The notes: generated by a model from the sequence alone, not told the origin. A stretch of DNA of 64,000 bases from JABMQB01 sp964408795 (GCA_964408795.1 CAYPAW010000006.1:37771-101770), one strand, 5' to 3'; positions 1-9,312 are shown, counted from the first letter of the stretch. Numbers and translations: made by a program.

Positions 1-49
1 GGTGACATGAAATGTAGAAAACAGAAGAACCCAAGGGGTAAGACGGAAG

Positions 50-69
50 AACATGATATTCATCATGTT
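50..69. repeat. Inverted repeat upstream of the V-ATPase operon
   Basis: Perfect 8-bp arms (AACATGAT at 50-57 and ATCATGTT at 62-69) flank a 4-base loop. No T-run follows on either strand, so it is not a clear terminator. It could be an operator or the end of an upstream unit outside the window. The role is unknown. Confidence 0.4.
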
Positions 70-124
70 AATGCGTTCTGTATATTAAATTTCTGTGTAA
101 TTCCGTAATAAGTAAGTTTTACCT

Positions 125-154
125 TTTGGAAATATCAAAAAAAAATTATTTTTG
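125..154 (+). promoter_or_regulatory. Bacteroidota-type promoter of the V-ATPase operon
   Basis: TATTTTTG at 147-154 fits the Bacteroidota -7 consensus TAnnTTTG. TTTG at 125-128 fits the -33 element, with an 18-base spacer, one short of the usual 19-21. It lies 32 bases before the first ATG of the operon. The assignment is by motif only. Confidence 0.55.
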
Positions 155-186
155 CTCAGCTTCAAAAAAAAATAATACATACTAAA

Positions 187-807
187 ATGACATCAAAAAT
201 CAACGAGTTAACCGAGAAGATCTATAAAGAAGGCGTTGATAAGGCAAAAGCAGAAGCCGAAGAAATACTTGCGGAAGCACGTGCCGAAGTTGATAAATTG
301 CTGAAATCAGCAAAAGACGAAAAAGAGAAAATTCTCGGTAAGGCAAAAAAAGAAGCCGATGAAATGCGGGTTAACCTGGATTCCGAATTGAAATTGTCGG
401 CCAAAAAATTCATAAGCGAAATAAAACAACAGATCACCCGGCTTATAACATTCAAGCAGGTACAAAAACCGGTGAAGGAGGCCCTGAGTGATTCTGCATT
501 TATTCAGGGAATAATCCGTGATTTGCTAAAAAACTGGAACCCACAGGACCCGGAGCAGTCAAAAATACACATTGCCCTAGCGGAATCCTATAAAAAGGAT
601 CTGGAAGAATTTGCTTCCAAAACCATCAAAGAACAATTGGATGGAGAATTGGATATCGTATTTGACAATTCTATGAAGTCCGGATTTAAAGTGAAACCCG
701 GAGATGGTTCGTATATAATTAGTTTTACCGATGAAAGCTTTGAGAATCTGTTCAAATTGTATTTGAAGGAAACAAACAAGCATTTAATTTTTGATAAAGA
801 TGATTAA
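187..807 (+). CDS. ntpE: V-type ATP synthase subunit E
   Basis: 206 aa, first gene of the ATPase operon. Subunit E forms the peripheral stalk that holds the A/B head against the membrane part. Residues 1-85 are a long Lys/Glu/Ala-rich coiled coil (for example KAEAEEILAEARAEVDKLL), and residues from about 100 to the end look globular, the normal E-subunit layout. The ATG at 187 follows an AT-rich leader with a -7 box at 147. The stop codon overlaps the next gene (ATG at 800), which suggests translational coupling. No separate G subunit was found, so E may act alone or with an unrecognised partner. Confidence 0.9.
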   Translation: MTSKINELTEKIYKEGVDKAKAEAEEILAEARAEVDKLLKSAKDEKEKILGKAKKEADEMRVNLDSELKLSAKKFISEIKQQITRLITFKQVQKPVKEALSDSAFIQGIIRDLLKNWNPQDPEQSKIHIALAESYKKDLEEFASKTIKEQLDGELDIVFDNSMKSGFKVKPGDGSYIISFTDESFENLFKLYLKETNKHLIFDKDD

Positions 808-1648
808 AACTAATTATTATGCTCTTGTTGCCGGCTTCCAGGATATCTCACTTGAAACAAAAAAATTAGATTTTACCACAACGGAGCTTAAAAGCTATTT
901 ACAACATTTTCTGAAGCCTGAAGATTATACGTTGGTTGAAACACTGTTTCTTCCCATCGATAACACCAATGTATTGAACAAGATGCTGAAGAAACAGACT
1001 TCTTTCCTGCCGGAAGGGAAATACACCGAAGAAGAGATCGATGAACAACTGACCGAACCAACCTACATTTTAACTTATCTGAAAGATTTTGTTGTCCGGT
1101 ATAAAGAAGATGAGAATACCGAGCCTGTGGATAAGGAGATACGGCTGCATGAAATGTATTGTGAACATGCCTGGTCCCAGGACAACCTGTTTTTTAAACA
1201 ATGGATTAAATACCAGACCGATCTGAAAAACCTGTGGATTGCTTCAAACAGCCATACCTACAATTATGATCCGGGAAGGCAATTGATAAAGACTTCCTTT
1301 TCGTCGCCTTTGTATGAGGCTCTTCGGAAGAGCAAGCCTCATCCCGATATGATTAAAGATGAAATGTACAATGCGGAAAAGATCATACAGGTAATTGAAT
1401 CAGACAGGGATCTGATCACCCGGGAACGGGAAGTGGATCAGCTTAAGATTCAGTATCTGGATGAGTTTACCTTTTTCCATTATTTCACTATCGAGAAGAT
1501 CGTGAGTTATCTGTTAAAACACCAGTTGATCGAACGGTGGATAAAGCTTGCAGAGATGCATGATCAGAAGATGTTTAGGGAGATCATTGAGGAATTATCA
1601 GAACCGGTACGTAATAAAGGGGAAGAGGTTTTGAATGAACCGTCATAA
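800..1648 (+). CDS. DUF2764 family V-ATPase-associated protein
   Basis: 282 aa from the ATG at 800; a TTG at 791 would add three codons. The start overlaps the end of the E gene by 8 bases. The protein is soluble, without signal peptide or membrane segment, and is rich in aromatic and charged helices. The sequence resembles DUF2764, a family known mainly from Bacteroidota V-ATPase operons in this same position between E and A. No canonical subunit C or F gene is present in the operon, so it may act as the central-stalk/rotor connector in place of C. That role is an inference from context. Confidence 0.8.
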   Translation: MIKTNYYALVAGFQDISLETKKLDFTTTELKSYLQHFLKPEDYTLVETLFLPIDNTNVLNKMLKKQTSFLPEGKYTEEEIDEQLTEPTYILTYLKDFVVRYKEDENTEPVDKEIRLHEMYCEHAWSQDNLFFKQWIKYQTDLKNLWIASNSHTYNYDPGRQLIKTSFSSPLYEALRKSKPHPDMIKDEMYNAEKIIQVIESDRDLITREREVDQLKIQYLDEFTFFHYFTIEKIVSYLLKHQLIERWIKLAEMHDQKMFREIIEELSEPVRNKGEEVLNEPS

Positions 1649-1687
1649 CCATAGGGAATAAATAGAAATGTAGAAAAAAAATAGCTG

Positions 1688-3469
1688 ATGAGTACAAAAG
1701 GAAAGGTAGTAGGGATCATTGCCAATCTGGTGATGGTTGAGGTTGAGCAATCTGTTTCGCAGAATGAAATATGTTACATCAACCATGAAGGTATCAAACT
1801 GATGGCCGAGGTAATAAAAATACATGGAAAGAATGCGTATGTGCAGGTTTTTGAAAGTACACGGGGTCTGAAGACAGGAACGGAAGTGGAGTTTACGGGG
1901 CATATGTTGGAAGCCACCCTGGGCCCGGGGCTGCTATCGAAGAATTTCGATGGTTTGTTGCATGACCTGAATAAAATGGAAGGCGTTTTCCTGAAGAAGG
2001 GGGATTATGCTGCTCCCCTTGACGAAGATTCAGTCTGGGATTTCAACCCTCTGATTTCCAAGGGTGATTCCGTGCAGGCCGGAAGCTGGATCGGCGAAGT
2101 AAAGGAAAACTGGATATCCCATAAAATATTGGTTCCCTTTAAGTGGGAAGGCCATTACACCGTGAAATCAATAGTGAAAGAAGGTAAGTACAAGTTAAGC
2201 GACACCCTTGCTGTGGTTACCGATGCGAAGGGAGAGGAACACTCCATCACCATGGTGCAGAAATGGCCTGTGAAGTTACCTATTCGTGCTTTTAAAGAGA
2301 AACCCCGTCCGTTTCGTTTGCTCGAAACCGGAGTTCGGGTTATTGACAGTTTTAATCCGATCGTGGAAGGCGGAACAGGATTTATTCCCGGTCCTTTTGG
2401 TACGGGCAAGACGGTTCTTCAACATGCCATCTCCCGGCAGGCGGATGCCGACCTGATCATTGTGGCAGCCTGTGGCGAGCGTGCCAATGAGGTGGTGGAA
2501 CTGTTTGCCGAATTTCCGGAGCTGGATGACCCCCGCACAGGGCGAAAACTTATTGAGCGTACCATCATTATTGCCAATACATCGAATATGCCGGTTGCAG
2601 CCCGTGAAGCCTCAGTATATACAGCCATGACCCTGGCGGAATACTACCGCTCCATGGGACTGAAGATATTGCTTCTGGCCGATTCAACCTCACGATGGGC
2701 TCAGGCACTGCGTGAAATGTCAAACCGTATGGAAGAACTGCCTGGCCCCGATGCTTTTCCCATGGACCTGCCAGCCATCATATCCAATTTCTATGCCCGT
2801 GCCGGTTATGTCATTTTGAATAACGGCCAGACCGGCTCCGTGACTTTCATCGGAACCGTATCTCCTGCCGGAGGAAACCTCAAAGAACCGGTTACCGAAT
2901 CCACAAAAAAGGCAGCCCGCTGTTTCTATGCCCTATCACAAAAAAGAGCCGACAGCAAAAGGTATCCGGCAATTGACGCTGTTGACAGCTATTCAAAATA
3001 TATCGAATATCCGGAATTTGTAAAATACATTAAAGAGAACATTTCCGACGACTGGGTGGACCACATTAACCTGGCTCGGAATATTCTGATACGGGGACAC
3101 GAAGCCTATGAACAAATCAATATCCTGGGCGACGATGGGGTGCCTGTCGATTACCACCAGGAATTCTGGAAATCCGAAGTGGTGGATTTTGTGTTGCTGC
3201 AACAGGATGCTTTCGATGAAATCGATGCTTCCACACCCATTGAACGGCAACAATACATGTTATCCAAAGTGCTGGATATCTATCATAAGGAATTTTCATT
3301 TGATAATTTTGAAGAGGTCAATCCTTTTTTCAAAAGCATTATTAACTATATGAAGCAGATGAATTACTCGGAATATAAATCAGAGCAATTCAACCAATAT
3401 GAAAAGGAACTGGATGAATTCACCTCCAATGGTGCGTCCGGGGCAACCAAAAAATCAGAAACAAAATAA
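1688..3469 (+). CDS. ntpA: V-type ATP synthase catalytic subunit A
   Basis: 593 aa, full length for the family. This is the ATP-hydrolysing/synthesising subunit of the A3B3 head. The P-loop GPFGTGKT lies at residues 235-242, with Thr where many homologues have Ser. The GER motif (AACGERANE) follows, and DSTSRWAQALRE, conserved around the nucleotide site, is present. The N-terminal barrel (KGKVVGIIANLVMVE) and the A-type bulge domain precede the P-loop. It is separated by 39 bases from the DUF2764 gene and by 6 bases from subunit B. Confidence 0.97.
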   Translation: MSTKGKVVGIIANLVMVEVEQSVSQNEICYINHEGIKLMAEVIKIHGKNAYVQVFESTRGLKTGTEVEFTGHMLEATLGPGLLSKNFDGLLHDLNKMEGVFLKKGDYAAPLDEDSVWDFNPLISKGDSVQAGSWIGEVKENWISHKILVPFKWEGHYTVKSIVKEGKYKLSDTLAVVTDAKGEEHSITMVQKWPVKLPIRAFKEKPRPFRLLETGVRVIDSFNPIVEGGTGFIPGPFGTGKTVLQHAISRQADADLIIVAACGERANEVVELFAEFPELDDPRTGRKLIERTIIIANTSNMPVAAREASVYTAMTLAEYYRSMGLKILLLADSTSRWAQALREMSNRMEELPGPDAFPMDLPAIISNFYARAGYVILNNGQTGSVTFIGTVSPAGGNLKEPVTESTKKAARCFYALSQKRADSKRYPAIDAVDSYSKYIEYPEFVKYIKENISDDWVDHINLARNILIRGHEAYEQINILGDDGVPVDYHQEFWKSEVVDFVLLQQDAFDEIDASTPIERQQYMLSKVLDIYHKEFSFDNFEEVNPFFKSIINYMKQMNYSEYKSEQFNQYEKELDEFTSNGASGATKKSETK

Positions 3470-3475
3470 GACGGC

Positions 3476-4804
3476 ATGGAGACAACAGCATTTCAAAGAG
3501 TATATACCCAGATTAACCAGATAACCAAAGCTACGTGTGCATTGTATGCCGAGGGAGTGGGATACGATGAAGTAGCAACAATCAACGGACGTTTGGCTCA
3601 GGTTGTGAAAATTCAGGGTCAGTTAATCACCTTACAGGTTTTTGGGGGTACCGAAGGTATTCCGGCCAATGCCGAGGTTATCTTTCTGGGTCATGCTCCC
3701 CAGGTAAAGGTGAGCGATGAACTGAGCGGCCGTTTTTTCAATGCCTTCGGGCAACCCATCGATGGAGGACCGGAAGTTGACGGGAGAACCATGGAAATCG
3801 GGGGTCCTTCGGTGAATCCGGTACGCCGAAAGCAACCTTCGGAACTGATTGCCACCGGAATTGCCGGTATTGACCTGAATAATACCCTGGTGAGCGGACA
3901 GAAAATACCGTTTTTTGCCGACCCGGATCAACCTTTTAACCAGGTAATGGCCATGGTGGCTTTGCGGGCCAAAGCCGATAAAATCATCCTGGGAGGTATG
4001 GGACTGACCAACGACGATTACCTGTTTTTCAGAAATGTTTTTGAGAACGCCGGGGCCCTGGACCGGATTGTCAGTTTTGTAAATACTACGGAGGATCCTC
4101 CTGTTGAACGGTTGCTGGTGCCCGATATGGCCCTTACTGTGGCGGAATATTTCGCTACCGAAAAGAATGAAAATGTGTTGGTTTTGCTGACCGATATGAC
4201 CTTGTACGCCGATGCCTTGAGCATTGTATCCAACCGTATGGATCAGATCCCCTCTAAAGACAGCATGCCCGGGTCCTTATACAGTGATCTGGCCCGTTTG
4301 TATGAAAAAGCGGCTCAGTTTCCGGATGGAGGATCCATAACGATTATTGCTGTGACCACTCTCTCAGGAGGCGATATCACCCATGCCATACCCGATAATA
4401 CCGGATATATCACAGAGGGGCAGCTGTTCCTTCGCAAGGATACCGACATCGGAAAGGTGATTGTAGATCCCTTCCGCAGTTTGTCGCGGTTGAAACAGCT
4501 GGTTATTGGTTCAAAAACACGCGAAGATCATCCCCAGGTGATGAATGCCGCTATCCGCTTGTTCGCAGATGCTGCTGATGCCAAAACCAAGCTCGAAAAC
4601 GGATTTGATCTTACCGACTACGACCGGCGTACCCTGGAATTTGCCAAAGAGTACTCCAACAGTTTGTTGGCAATCGACGTGAACATTGAGATAGATACCA
4701 TGCTGGATACTGCATGGGCTCTGTTTGATAAATATTTCAACCAGGTGGAAGTGGGGATCAAACAGACAATTGTTGATAAGTATGGAAAAAAGAACAATAA
4801 ATAG
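3476..4804 (+). CDS. ntpB: V-type ATP synthase regulatory subunit B
   Basis: 442 aa, typical length. This is the non-catalytic nucleotide-binding partner of subunit A; as expected it has no Walker A motif (the region reads VSGQKIPFFADPDQPF). Conserved B-subunit stretches are visible: SNRMDQIPSKDSMPGSLYSD and LSGGDITHAIPDNTGYITEG. It starts 6 bases after the A stop codon and is followed by subunit D after 17 bases, so the genes are co-transcribed. Confidence 0.96.
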   Translation: METTAFQRVYTQINQITKATCALYAEGVGYDEVATINGRLAQVVKIQGQLITLQVFGGTEGIPANAEVIFLGHAPQVKVSDELSGRFFNAFGQPIDGGPEVDGRTMEIGGPSVNPVRRKQPSELIATGIAGIDLNNTLVSGQKIPFFADPDQPFNQVMAMVALRAKADKIILGGMGLTNDDYLFFRNVFENAGALDRIVSFVNTTEDPPVERLLVPDMALTVAEYFATEKNENVLVLLTDMTLYADALSIVSNRMDQIPSKDSMPGSLYSDLARLYEKAAQFPDGGSITIIAVTTLSGGDITHAIPDNTGYITEGQLFLRKDTDIGKVIVDPFRSLSRLKQLVIGSKTREDHPQVMNAAIRLFADAADAKTKLENGFDLTDYDRRTLEFAKEYSNSLLAIDVNIEIDTMLDTAWALFDKYFNQVEVGIKQTIVDKYGKKNNK

Positions 4805-4821
4805 AGGATTGACCCTGATTT

Positions 4822-5415
4822 ATGGCCATAAAATTTCAATACAATAAAACAGCGCTGCAGACGCTTTCCAAGCAACTGGATGTTCGTGTGAGGACCCTGC
4901 CTACCATTAAAAACAAGGAGTCGGCCTTGCGTATTGAAGTCAAGAAAGCGAAAGATAAGTACATAGAATACGACACCCTGTTGCTGGATACCATGGAAAA
5001 GCACAAAAATCTGGCAGCCCTGTGGAGTGAATACGACCGCAGCCTGCTGAAGATTAAAGAGGTTGAGACGTCGGTTAAGAAAATTGCCGGTGTCCCCACC
5101 GTGAACCTTGAAAACATCGTCTTCAGCCGCAGGGATTTTGCTCTGGTAAATCAACCCAATTGGATTCCTGCAGGAATCGAACTGCTGAAAGAGTTGGTGA
5201 CTCTGGAAGTACAAAAACATCTCTGGTACGAAAAAATGGAATTGCTGAACTATGCCCGACGGAAAACTACCCAGAAAGTCAACCTGTATGAAAAAGTGCA
5301 GATCCCGGGTTATGAAGATGCAATAAGAAAAATCAAACGTTTTCTGGAAGACGAGGAAAACCTCTCCAAATCGGCTCAGAAAATTGTGAAAAACCGTCAA
5401 AGTGTTGCGATATGA
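4822..5415 (+). CDS. ntpD: V-type ATP synthase subunit D
   Basis: 197 aa. Subunit D is the central rotor shaft, equivalent to gamma of F-type enzymes. Both ends are long charged helices that would form the antiparallel coiled coil, as expected for D. Its TGA overlaps the ATG of subunit I (ATGA at 5412-5415), a typical translational-coupling arrangement. No subunit F gene, the usual small partner of D, follows. Confidence 0.9.
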   Translation: MAIKFQYNKTALQTLSKQLDVRVRTLPTIKNKESALRIEVKKAKDKYIEYDTLLLDTMEKHKNLAALWSEYDRSLLKIKEVETSVKKIAGVPTVNLENIVFSRRDFALVNQPNWIPAGIELLKELVTLEVQKHLWYEKMELLNYARRKTTQKVNLYEKVQIPGYEDAIRKIKRFLEDEENLSKSAQKIVKNRQSVAI

Positions 5416-7223
5416 TTATTTCAATGCAGAAATATTCATTTTTGATCTACCACGCAGATTACGAAGATTTTCTGAAAAAATTACAGGAAATTGGCGTTCT
5501 TCATGCAATTGAAAAAGAAGTAGATCAATCCGATGATATTGCTATCCGTCTGGTTAAACTTTCCCAATACGATAAAACGATCAAACTGTTGAAAAGCAGG
5601 GAAGTAGAACCCAAAGACACCCCAAAATATGAGGATGGGAAGGCCCTGTTTGACAAATTGCTGGAAAAACAGGAGGAACGGGAGCACCTGAACCTGGCAT
5701 TGGCTAACCAAAAAAAGGAACTTACGAAAGTTGAGCCCTGGGGTGATTTTTCGATGCAGAAAGTGGAAGATCTCCAAAAGTACGGAATTACCGTGAAGTT
5801 TTTTGTGACCTCCAAAAAACGTTTTGAAACCCTGGATCCGGGAGATGAATTTACGGTGGAGAAGATTTCTGAAGAAGGGAATTTTGTCTATTTTCTGGTC
5901 TTCGGAAAAACAGACAGCGATTTCGGAACCATTGAAGCCGATGAGGTTCCCCCGATAAAACATACCCTGGGGAATATAAAAAAGGAGATAGCTACGATTC
6001 AGGAGAAGATCAAAAAGATCGAGCAGTTTTTTGATGACTGCGCGGCTACGTCCCTGGATTTACTGGAACAGACCCGGAACAGAGTAAAGGAAACAGCCGA
6101 TTTTTATAAAGTTCGCGATCTTTCCGAGACGGAAGCTGAGGGAAAAGTGAAACTCCTGGAAGGCTGGGTGCCCGTAACCAAAGAGGAGGAGGTTACAAAG
6201 TTCCTGGATGATCACGAAGTGGTTTATGTAAGCCAGAAACCGGATCAGAAGGATAAGGTGCCCATACTGCTGCATAACAACCGGTTCTCACGGTTGTTTG
6301 AGCCAATTGGGAAGTTGTTTTCGCTGCCCGATTATCATGAACTGGATTTAACGGTTTTCTTTGCTCCCTTTTTCATGATGTTTTTTGGTTTTTGCCTGGG
6401 AGATGCCGGCTACGGACTTTTATTTCTTATTGGTGCCGGGATCTATAAACTCAAAGCCAAAGAGTCCTTCAAGCCCCTGTTGTCTTTAGCTCAGTGGCTC
6501 GGGCTGGCTACGGTGATCTTTGGGCTTCTTTCTGGAACCTTCTTCGGGATTAACCTGATTGAAACAGAAATACCGTTTTTAACCGGTTATCAGGATCTGT
6601 TTTTCAATCCGGACAAGATGTTCAATCTTGCGCTGGTGGTTGGATTTATTCAGATTGTATTTGGCTTGATTGTGAAAACGGCAAATCAGATGAAACAAAA
6701 CGGATGGGTCTATGGCTTGTCTTCCATAGGATGGATCATCGTGCTGCTTGGATCCGTGATGTATGTCCTGCTTACCAACATAGGCATTCTGCCATCCAAC
6801 AAGGTAATGCTGTATATTATTTTGGGAATCGGGGGCTTCTTCATTTTGTTTTTTAGCAATCCGAAGGCCAATATTTTTTCACGTATCGGCACAGGGATAT
6901 GGGATATTTATTCTACTGTAACCGGAGTTTTCGGTGATTTGTTGTCCTACATCCGGTTGTTTGCCCTGGGATTATCCAGTGCGATCCTGGGCTTTGTAAT
7001 CAATGATATCGGAATCCAGATCCTGGGATCAGCACCCATCATCGGTCCCATCTTCTTTGTGATATTTCTTTTACTGGGTCATACGCTCAACATTCTCATT
7101 TCTTCGCTGGGATCCTTTGTACACCCTATGCGTCTGACATTTGTCGAGTTTTATAAAAATGCCGGTTTTAAAGGAGGAGGAAAGGCGTACCGTCCCTTTG
7201 CCAAACAGAAAGATCAGGAATAA
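5412..7223 (+). CDS. ntpI: V-type ATP synthase membrane subunit I (a-subunit)
   Basis: 603 aa. The N-terminal half (to about residue 310) is a cytoplasmic arm with coiled-coil stretches; the C-terminal half holds seven or eight membrane helices. The stator half-channel Arg is present at about residue 515 in LSYIRLFALGLSSA, the residue that faces the rotor carboxylate. The ATG at 5412 overlaps the D stop codon; an internal ATG at 5424 is an alternative start. Subunit K follows after 46 bases. Confidence 0.95.
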   Translation: MIISMQKYSFLIYHADYEDFLKKLQEIGVLHAIEKEVDQSDDIAIRLVKLSQYDKTIKLLKSREVEPKDTPKYEDGKALFDKLLEKQEEREHLNLALANQKKELTKVEPWGDFSMQKVEDLQKYGITVKFFVTSKKRFETLDPGDEFTVEKISEEGNFVYFLVFGKTDSDFGTIEADEVPPIKHTLGNIKKEIATIQEKIKKIEQFFDDCAATSLDLLEQTRNRVKETADFYKVRDLSETEAEGKVKLLEGWVPVTKEEEVTKFLDDHEVVYVSQKPDQKDKVPILLHNNRFSRLFEPIGKLFSLPDYHELDLTVFFAPFFMMFFGFCLGDAGYGLLFLIGAGIYKLKAKESFKPLLSLAQWLGLATVIFGLLSGTFFGINLIETEIPFLTGYQDLFFNPDKMFNLALVVGFIQIVFGLIVKTANQMKQNGWVYGLSSIGWIIVLLGSVMYVLLTNIGILPSNKVMLYIILGIGGFFILFFSNPKANIFSRIGTGIWDIYSTVTGVFGDLLSYIRLFALGLSSAILGFVINDIGIQILGSAPIIGPIFFVIFLLLGHTLNILISSLGSFVHPMRLTFVEFYKNAGFKGGGKAYRPFAKQKDQE

Positions 7224-7269
7224 AAAAAATAATACCATTCATTCAATTACATAAAAAAATTTTTTGATT

Positions 7270-7731
7270 ATGAGTACAGCATTAATTCTTGCATACATTG
7301 GTCTTGGACTGATGGTTGCATTAGCCGGAATCGGAAGTGCCATCGGAGTATCATCAGGTGGAAATGCTACAATTGGTTCATTAAAAAAGAACGATGAAGC
7401 TTTTGGTAGTTACATGCTTCTGAGTGCTTTACCCGGAACTCAGGGTTTGTATGGGTTTGCCGGGTTTTTTATTGTGAATACACGGTTGGCAGAAATTGGA
7501 GCAGCCCTTACCCTGCAACAGGGGGTTGCTGTTTTTGCTGCTGGTTTTGCGCTGGGTCTGGTAGGCTTGTTATCCGGTATTCAGCAAGGACGTGTCTGTG
7601 CTAACGGCATAGCCGGTATTGGCTCGGGATACGATATTTTTGGTAAAACAATGGTACTTGCAGTATTCCCTGAATTGTACGCTATCATCGCTTTTGCCGC
7701 TACCTTCCTGATCAGCAACACGGTTTTGTAA
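7270..7731 (+). CDS. ntpK: V-type ATP synthase proteolipid subunit K, Na+-type ligand set
   Basis: 153 aa with four membrane helices as two fused hairpins, the V-type proteolipid form. The ATG at 7270 is preferred over an in-frame TTG at 7264. By comparison with my recollection of the Enterococcus hirae Na+ rotor, the ligand residues are present: LPGTQGLYGF gives L54, T57, Q58 and Y61; SGIQQG gives Q106; FPELYA gives the key carboxylate E135. Only one of the two hairpins keeps the carboxylate, as in Na+ V-ATPases. This points to sodium rather than proton transport, which is an inference. The direction (pump or synthase) cannot be read from sequence. Confidence 0.93.
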   Translation: MSTALILAYIGLGLMVALAGIGSAIGVSSGGNATIGSLKKNDEAFGSYMLLSALPGTQGLYGFAGFFIVNTRLAEIGAALTLQQGVAVFAAGFALGLVGLLSGIQQGRVCANGIAGIGSGYDIFGKTMVLAVFPELYAIIAFAATFLISNTVL

Positions 7732-7754
7732 TATCCGGGAAGGATAAAAAATCC

Positions 7755-7809
7755 CATCAATACCATCTTTCCTGCATTGAAACGAATGGCAGGGAGGATG
7801 GTATTGATG
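7755..7809. terminator. Bidirectional hairpin terminator between ntpK and tonB
   Basis: A long stem pairs 7755-7778 with 7785-7809 (one bulged G) around the loop GAAACG. On the minus strand the hairpin is followed by GGGATTTTTT, a good T-run, so it can end the exbB-exbD-tonB transcript; it also lies 24 bases after the ntpK stop codon. Confidence 0.75.
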
Positions 7810-7824
7810 TATTATTCAATAAAC

Positions 7825-8889
7825 TTAAGGGCGGGAACCTGCGGAAAGCGAGAATCTATAGGTAATGGTTCCCGTTTGAAAGGCCGGTGCGTTGTTGTCA
7901 ATGTTGAATCGGGCCTGCAGGGCTGCTCTTTTGGCTGCTTCCAGAAGTTGCAGATTCAGTGTGTTTGAACCACTGACCCCGGCATCTGCTTTGGTGACAT
8001 TTCCCTTTTTATCTACCGTAATTCTGACAACAACGGTTCCCTCTTCGTTTCCCGGATATTCGGGTTCAGGCAGGTTCAGACTGGTTCTTCCCGAGAGGCT
8101 GTAGGAAATGCCGGACCCCTGGGTTCCGGAGCCACTGCCTCCCTCTCCGTATTGGGATGAATTGGGCGATCCTGTGAGAACGCCCTGATTTCCCCCGGGG
8201 TAGGTTACTCCCTGACTGTCGCCTTCATCGCTTCCTGTTTCTCCCCCACCACTGCCACTGTGCTCAAAGGCATTCCGGGTACGTGTATTGATTTCATTGA
8301 TCTTCCGTTCTTCTTCTTCCCGTCGTTGTCTTTCCAGCTCTTCCAGACGCTGTCTTTCCAATTCTTCCAGACGCTGTCTTTCCAATTCTTCCTGGCGTTG
8401 TCTTTCCAACTCTTCCTGACGTTGTTTTTCCAGCTTTTCCTGACGTTGTTTTTCCAGTTCTTCCGCTTCTTTTTTGCGTCTTTCTTTTTCTTCGTTTTCT
8501 TTTTTTATTCTTTCTTCTTCTTCTCTTTTTTTCTCTGCTGCGTCAATTGCTACGGTTTCTTCGTAATCTTGTGTCATTGCTTCATTTTCAGCAGCAGGAG
8601 GGGAAGAGGTTGGTTCCGGTTCGGAGGCAGGCTGGGGAGGAGGGGTTTCCCGGGGAGGGCTTTCTTCCGTTTTACGCTCTTCCCTGACGACAGGAGGAGT
8701 ATGTCGGGCCAGACTTGTTTCCGTTTTTCCCAGACCCTGATCTCCGGTGCCAAAATTTACCAGGATGCCCTCTTCTCCCGGCAACGGAAAGGGTGTAAAG
8801 AACCCGAGCCAGATCAACAAAACCAAAACAATCAGATGAAAAATGGTTGATCCGATGAGTCCTTTTTTATGTTTTTTGAGATAGTTCAT
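7825..8889 (-). CDS. tonB: TonB-family energy transducer with long charged coil
   Basis: 354 aa. TonB spans the periplasm and passes proton-motive energy from ExbB/ExbD to outer-membrane receptors. Residues 11-29 form the inner-membrane anchor. A Pro/Glu-rich stretch (about 75-105) is followed by a Glu/Arg/Gln coil built from 8-residue repeats (EELERQRL type, about 140-190), then a Gly/Ser-rich linker and a C-terminal TonB domain (VVVRITVDKKGNVTKA). The TolA-like coil makes a TolA-type role with ExbB/ExbD acting as TolQ/R possible. It is the last gene of exbB-exbD-tonB, 5 bases after exbD. Confidence 0.85.
   Translation of the reverse strand: MNYLKKHKKGLIGSTIFHLIVLVLLIWLGFFTPFPLPGEEGILVNFGTGDQGLGKTETSLARHTPPVVREERKTEESPPRETPPPQPASEPEPTSSPPAAENEAMTQDYEETVAIDAAEKKREEEERIKKENEEKERRKKEAEELEKQRQEKLEKQRQEELERQRQEELERQRLEELERQRLEELERQRREEEERKINEINTRTRNAFEHSGSGGGETGSDEGDSQGVTYPGGNQGVLTGSPNSSQYGEGGSGSGTQGSGISYSLSGRTSLNLPEPEYPGNEEGTVVVRITVDKKGNVTKADAGVSGSNTLNLQLLEAAKRAALQARFNIDNNAPAFQTGTITYRFSLSAGSRP
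8324..8467 (-). repeat. Six 24-bp tandem repeats inside tonB
   Basis: Six consecutive 24-bp units (starts at 8324, 8348, 8372, 8396, 8420, 8444) differ by a few bases and encode the 8-residue coil repeat of the TonB protein. Units are in frame, so copy-number change would lengthen or shorten the periplasmic coil without breaking the gene. Confidence 0.85.
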
Positions 8890-8894
8890 TTCTT

Positions 8895-9302
8895 TTATTC
8901 GGGTGCCGTTGCAATGATCATCTTATATTGATTTCTTCGCGCAATGTTCATTATTTTTACCACTTCATTGATGGGTACGGTCTGGTCTGCATGAAGAGAA
9001 ATGTAAATGTCGGAGTTTTGGGTTCCATAGCGTTGCTGCAGAAAAGGTTCTATTTCCTGAAAGAGTACTTTACGAACGGTTCCGTTGTCATTCACATAAT
9101 AGTCCAGCTTACTGGTTATGGAAATGGTTGTAATTGGCTTTGCTGAAGTCTGGTTATTGCTTTGGGGAAGCAACAATTTCAATGCGTTGGGAGCGATCAG
9201 CGTCGATGTAACCATGAAAAAGATAAGCAGGAGAAATACAATGTCCGTCATGGAGGACATGCTGAATGTTGAATTGACTCTGTTTCTTCTTTTTAATGTC
9301 AT
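8895..9302 (-). CDS. exbD: ExbD/TolR biopolymer transport protein
   Basis: 135 aa. It forms the proton channel with ExbB. It has a short cytoplasmic N-terminus, one membrane helix (about residues 20-40) with the conserved Asp at residue 20 (SSMTDIVFLLLIFF), and a small periplasmic domain. It lies between exbB (10-base gap) and tonB (5-base gap), in the usual order. Many Bacteroidota carry two exbD copies in such operons; here there is one. Confidence 0.93.
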   Translation of the reverse strand: MTLKRRNRVNSTFSMSSMTDIVFLLLIFFMVTSTLIAPNALKLLLPQSNNQTSAKPITTISITSKLDYYVNDNGTVRKVLFQEIEPFLQQRYGTQNSDIYISLHADQTVPINEVVKIMNIARRNQYKMIIATAPE

Positions 9303-9312
9303 AGCAGGATTT

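Noticed and set aside
4618..5400. 260-codon minus-strand frame
   Set aside because: Antisense to ntpB and ntpD, both well-supported genes.
8260..8850. 196-codon Phe/Ser-rich plus-strand frame
   Set aside because: Antisense of the repetitive TonB coil; composition is a mirror of Glu/Arg/Lys codons.
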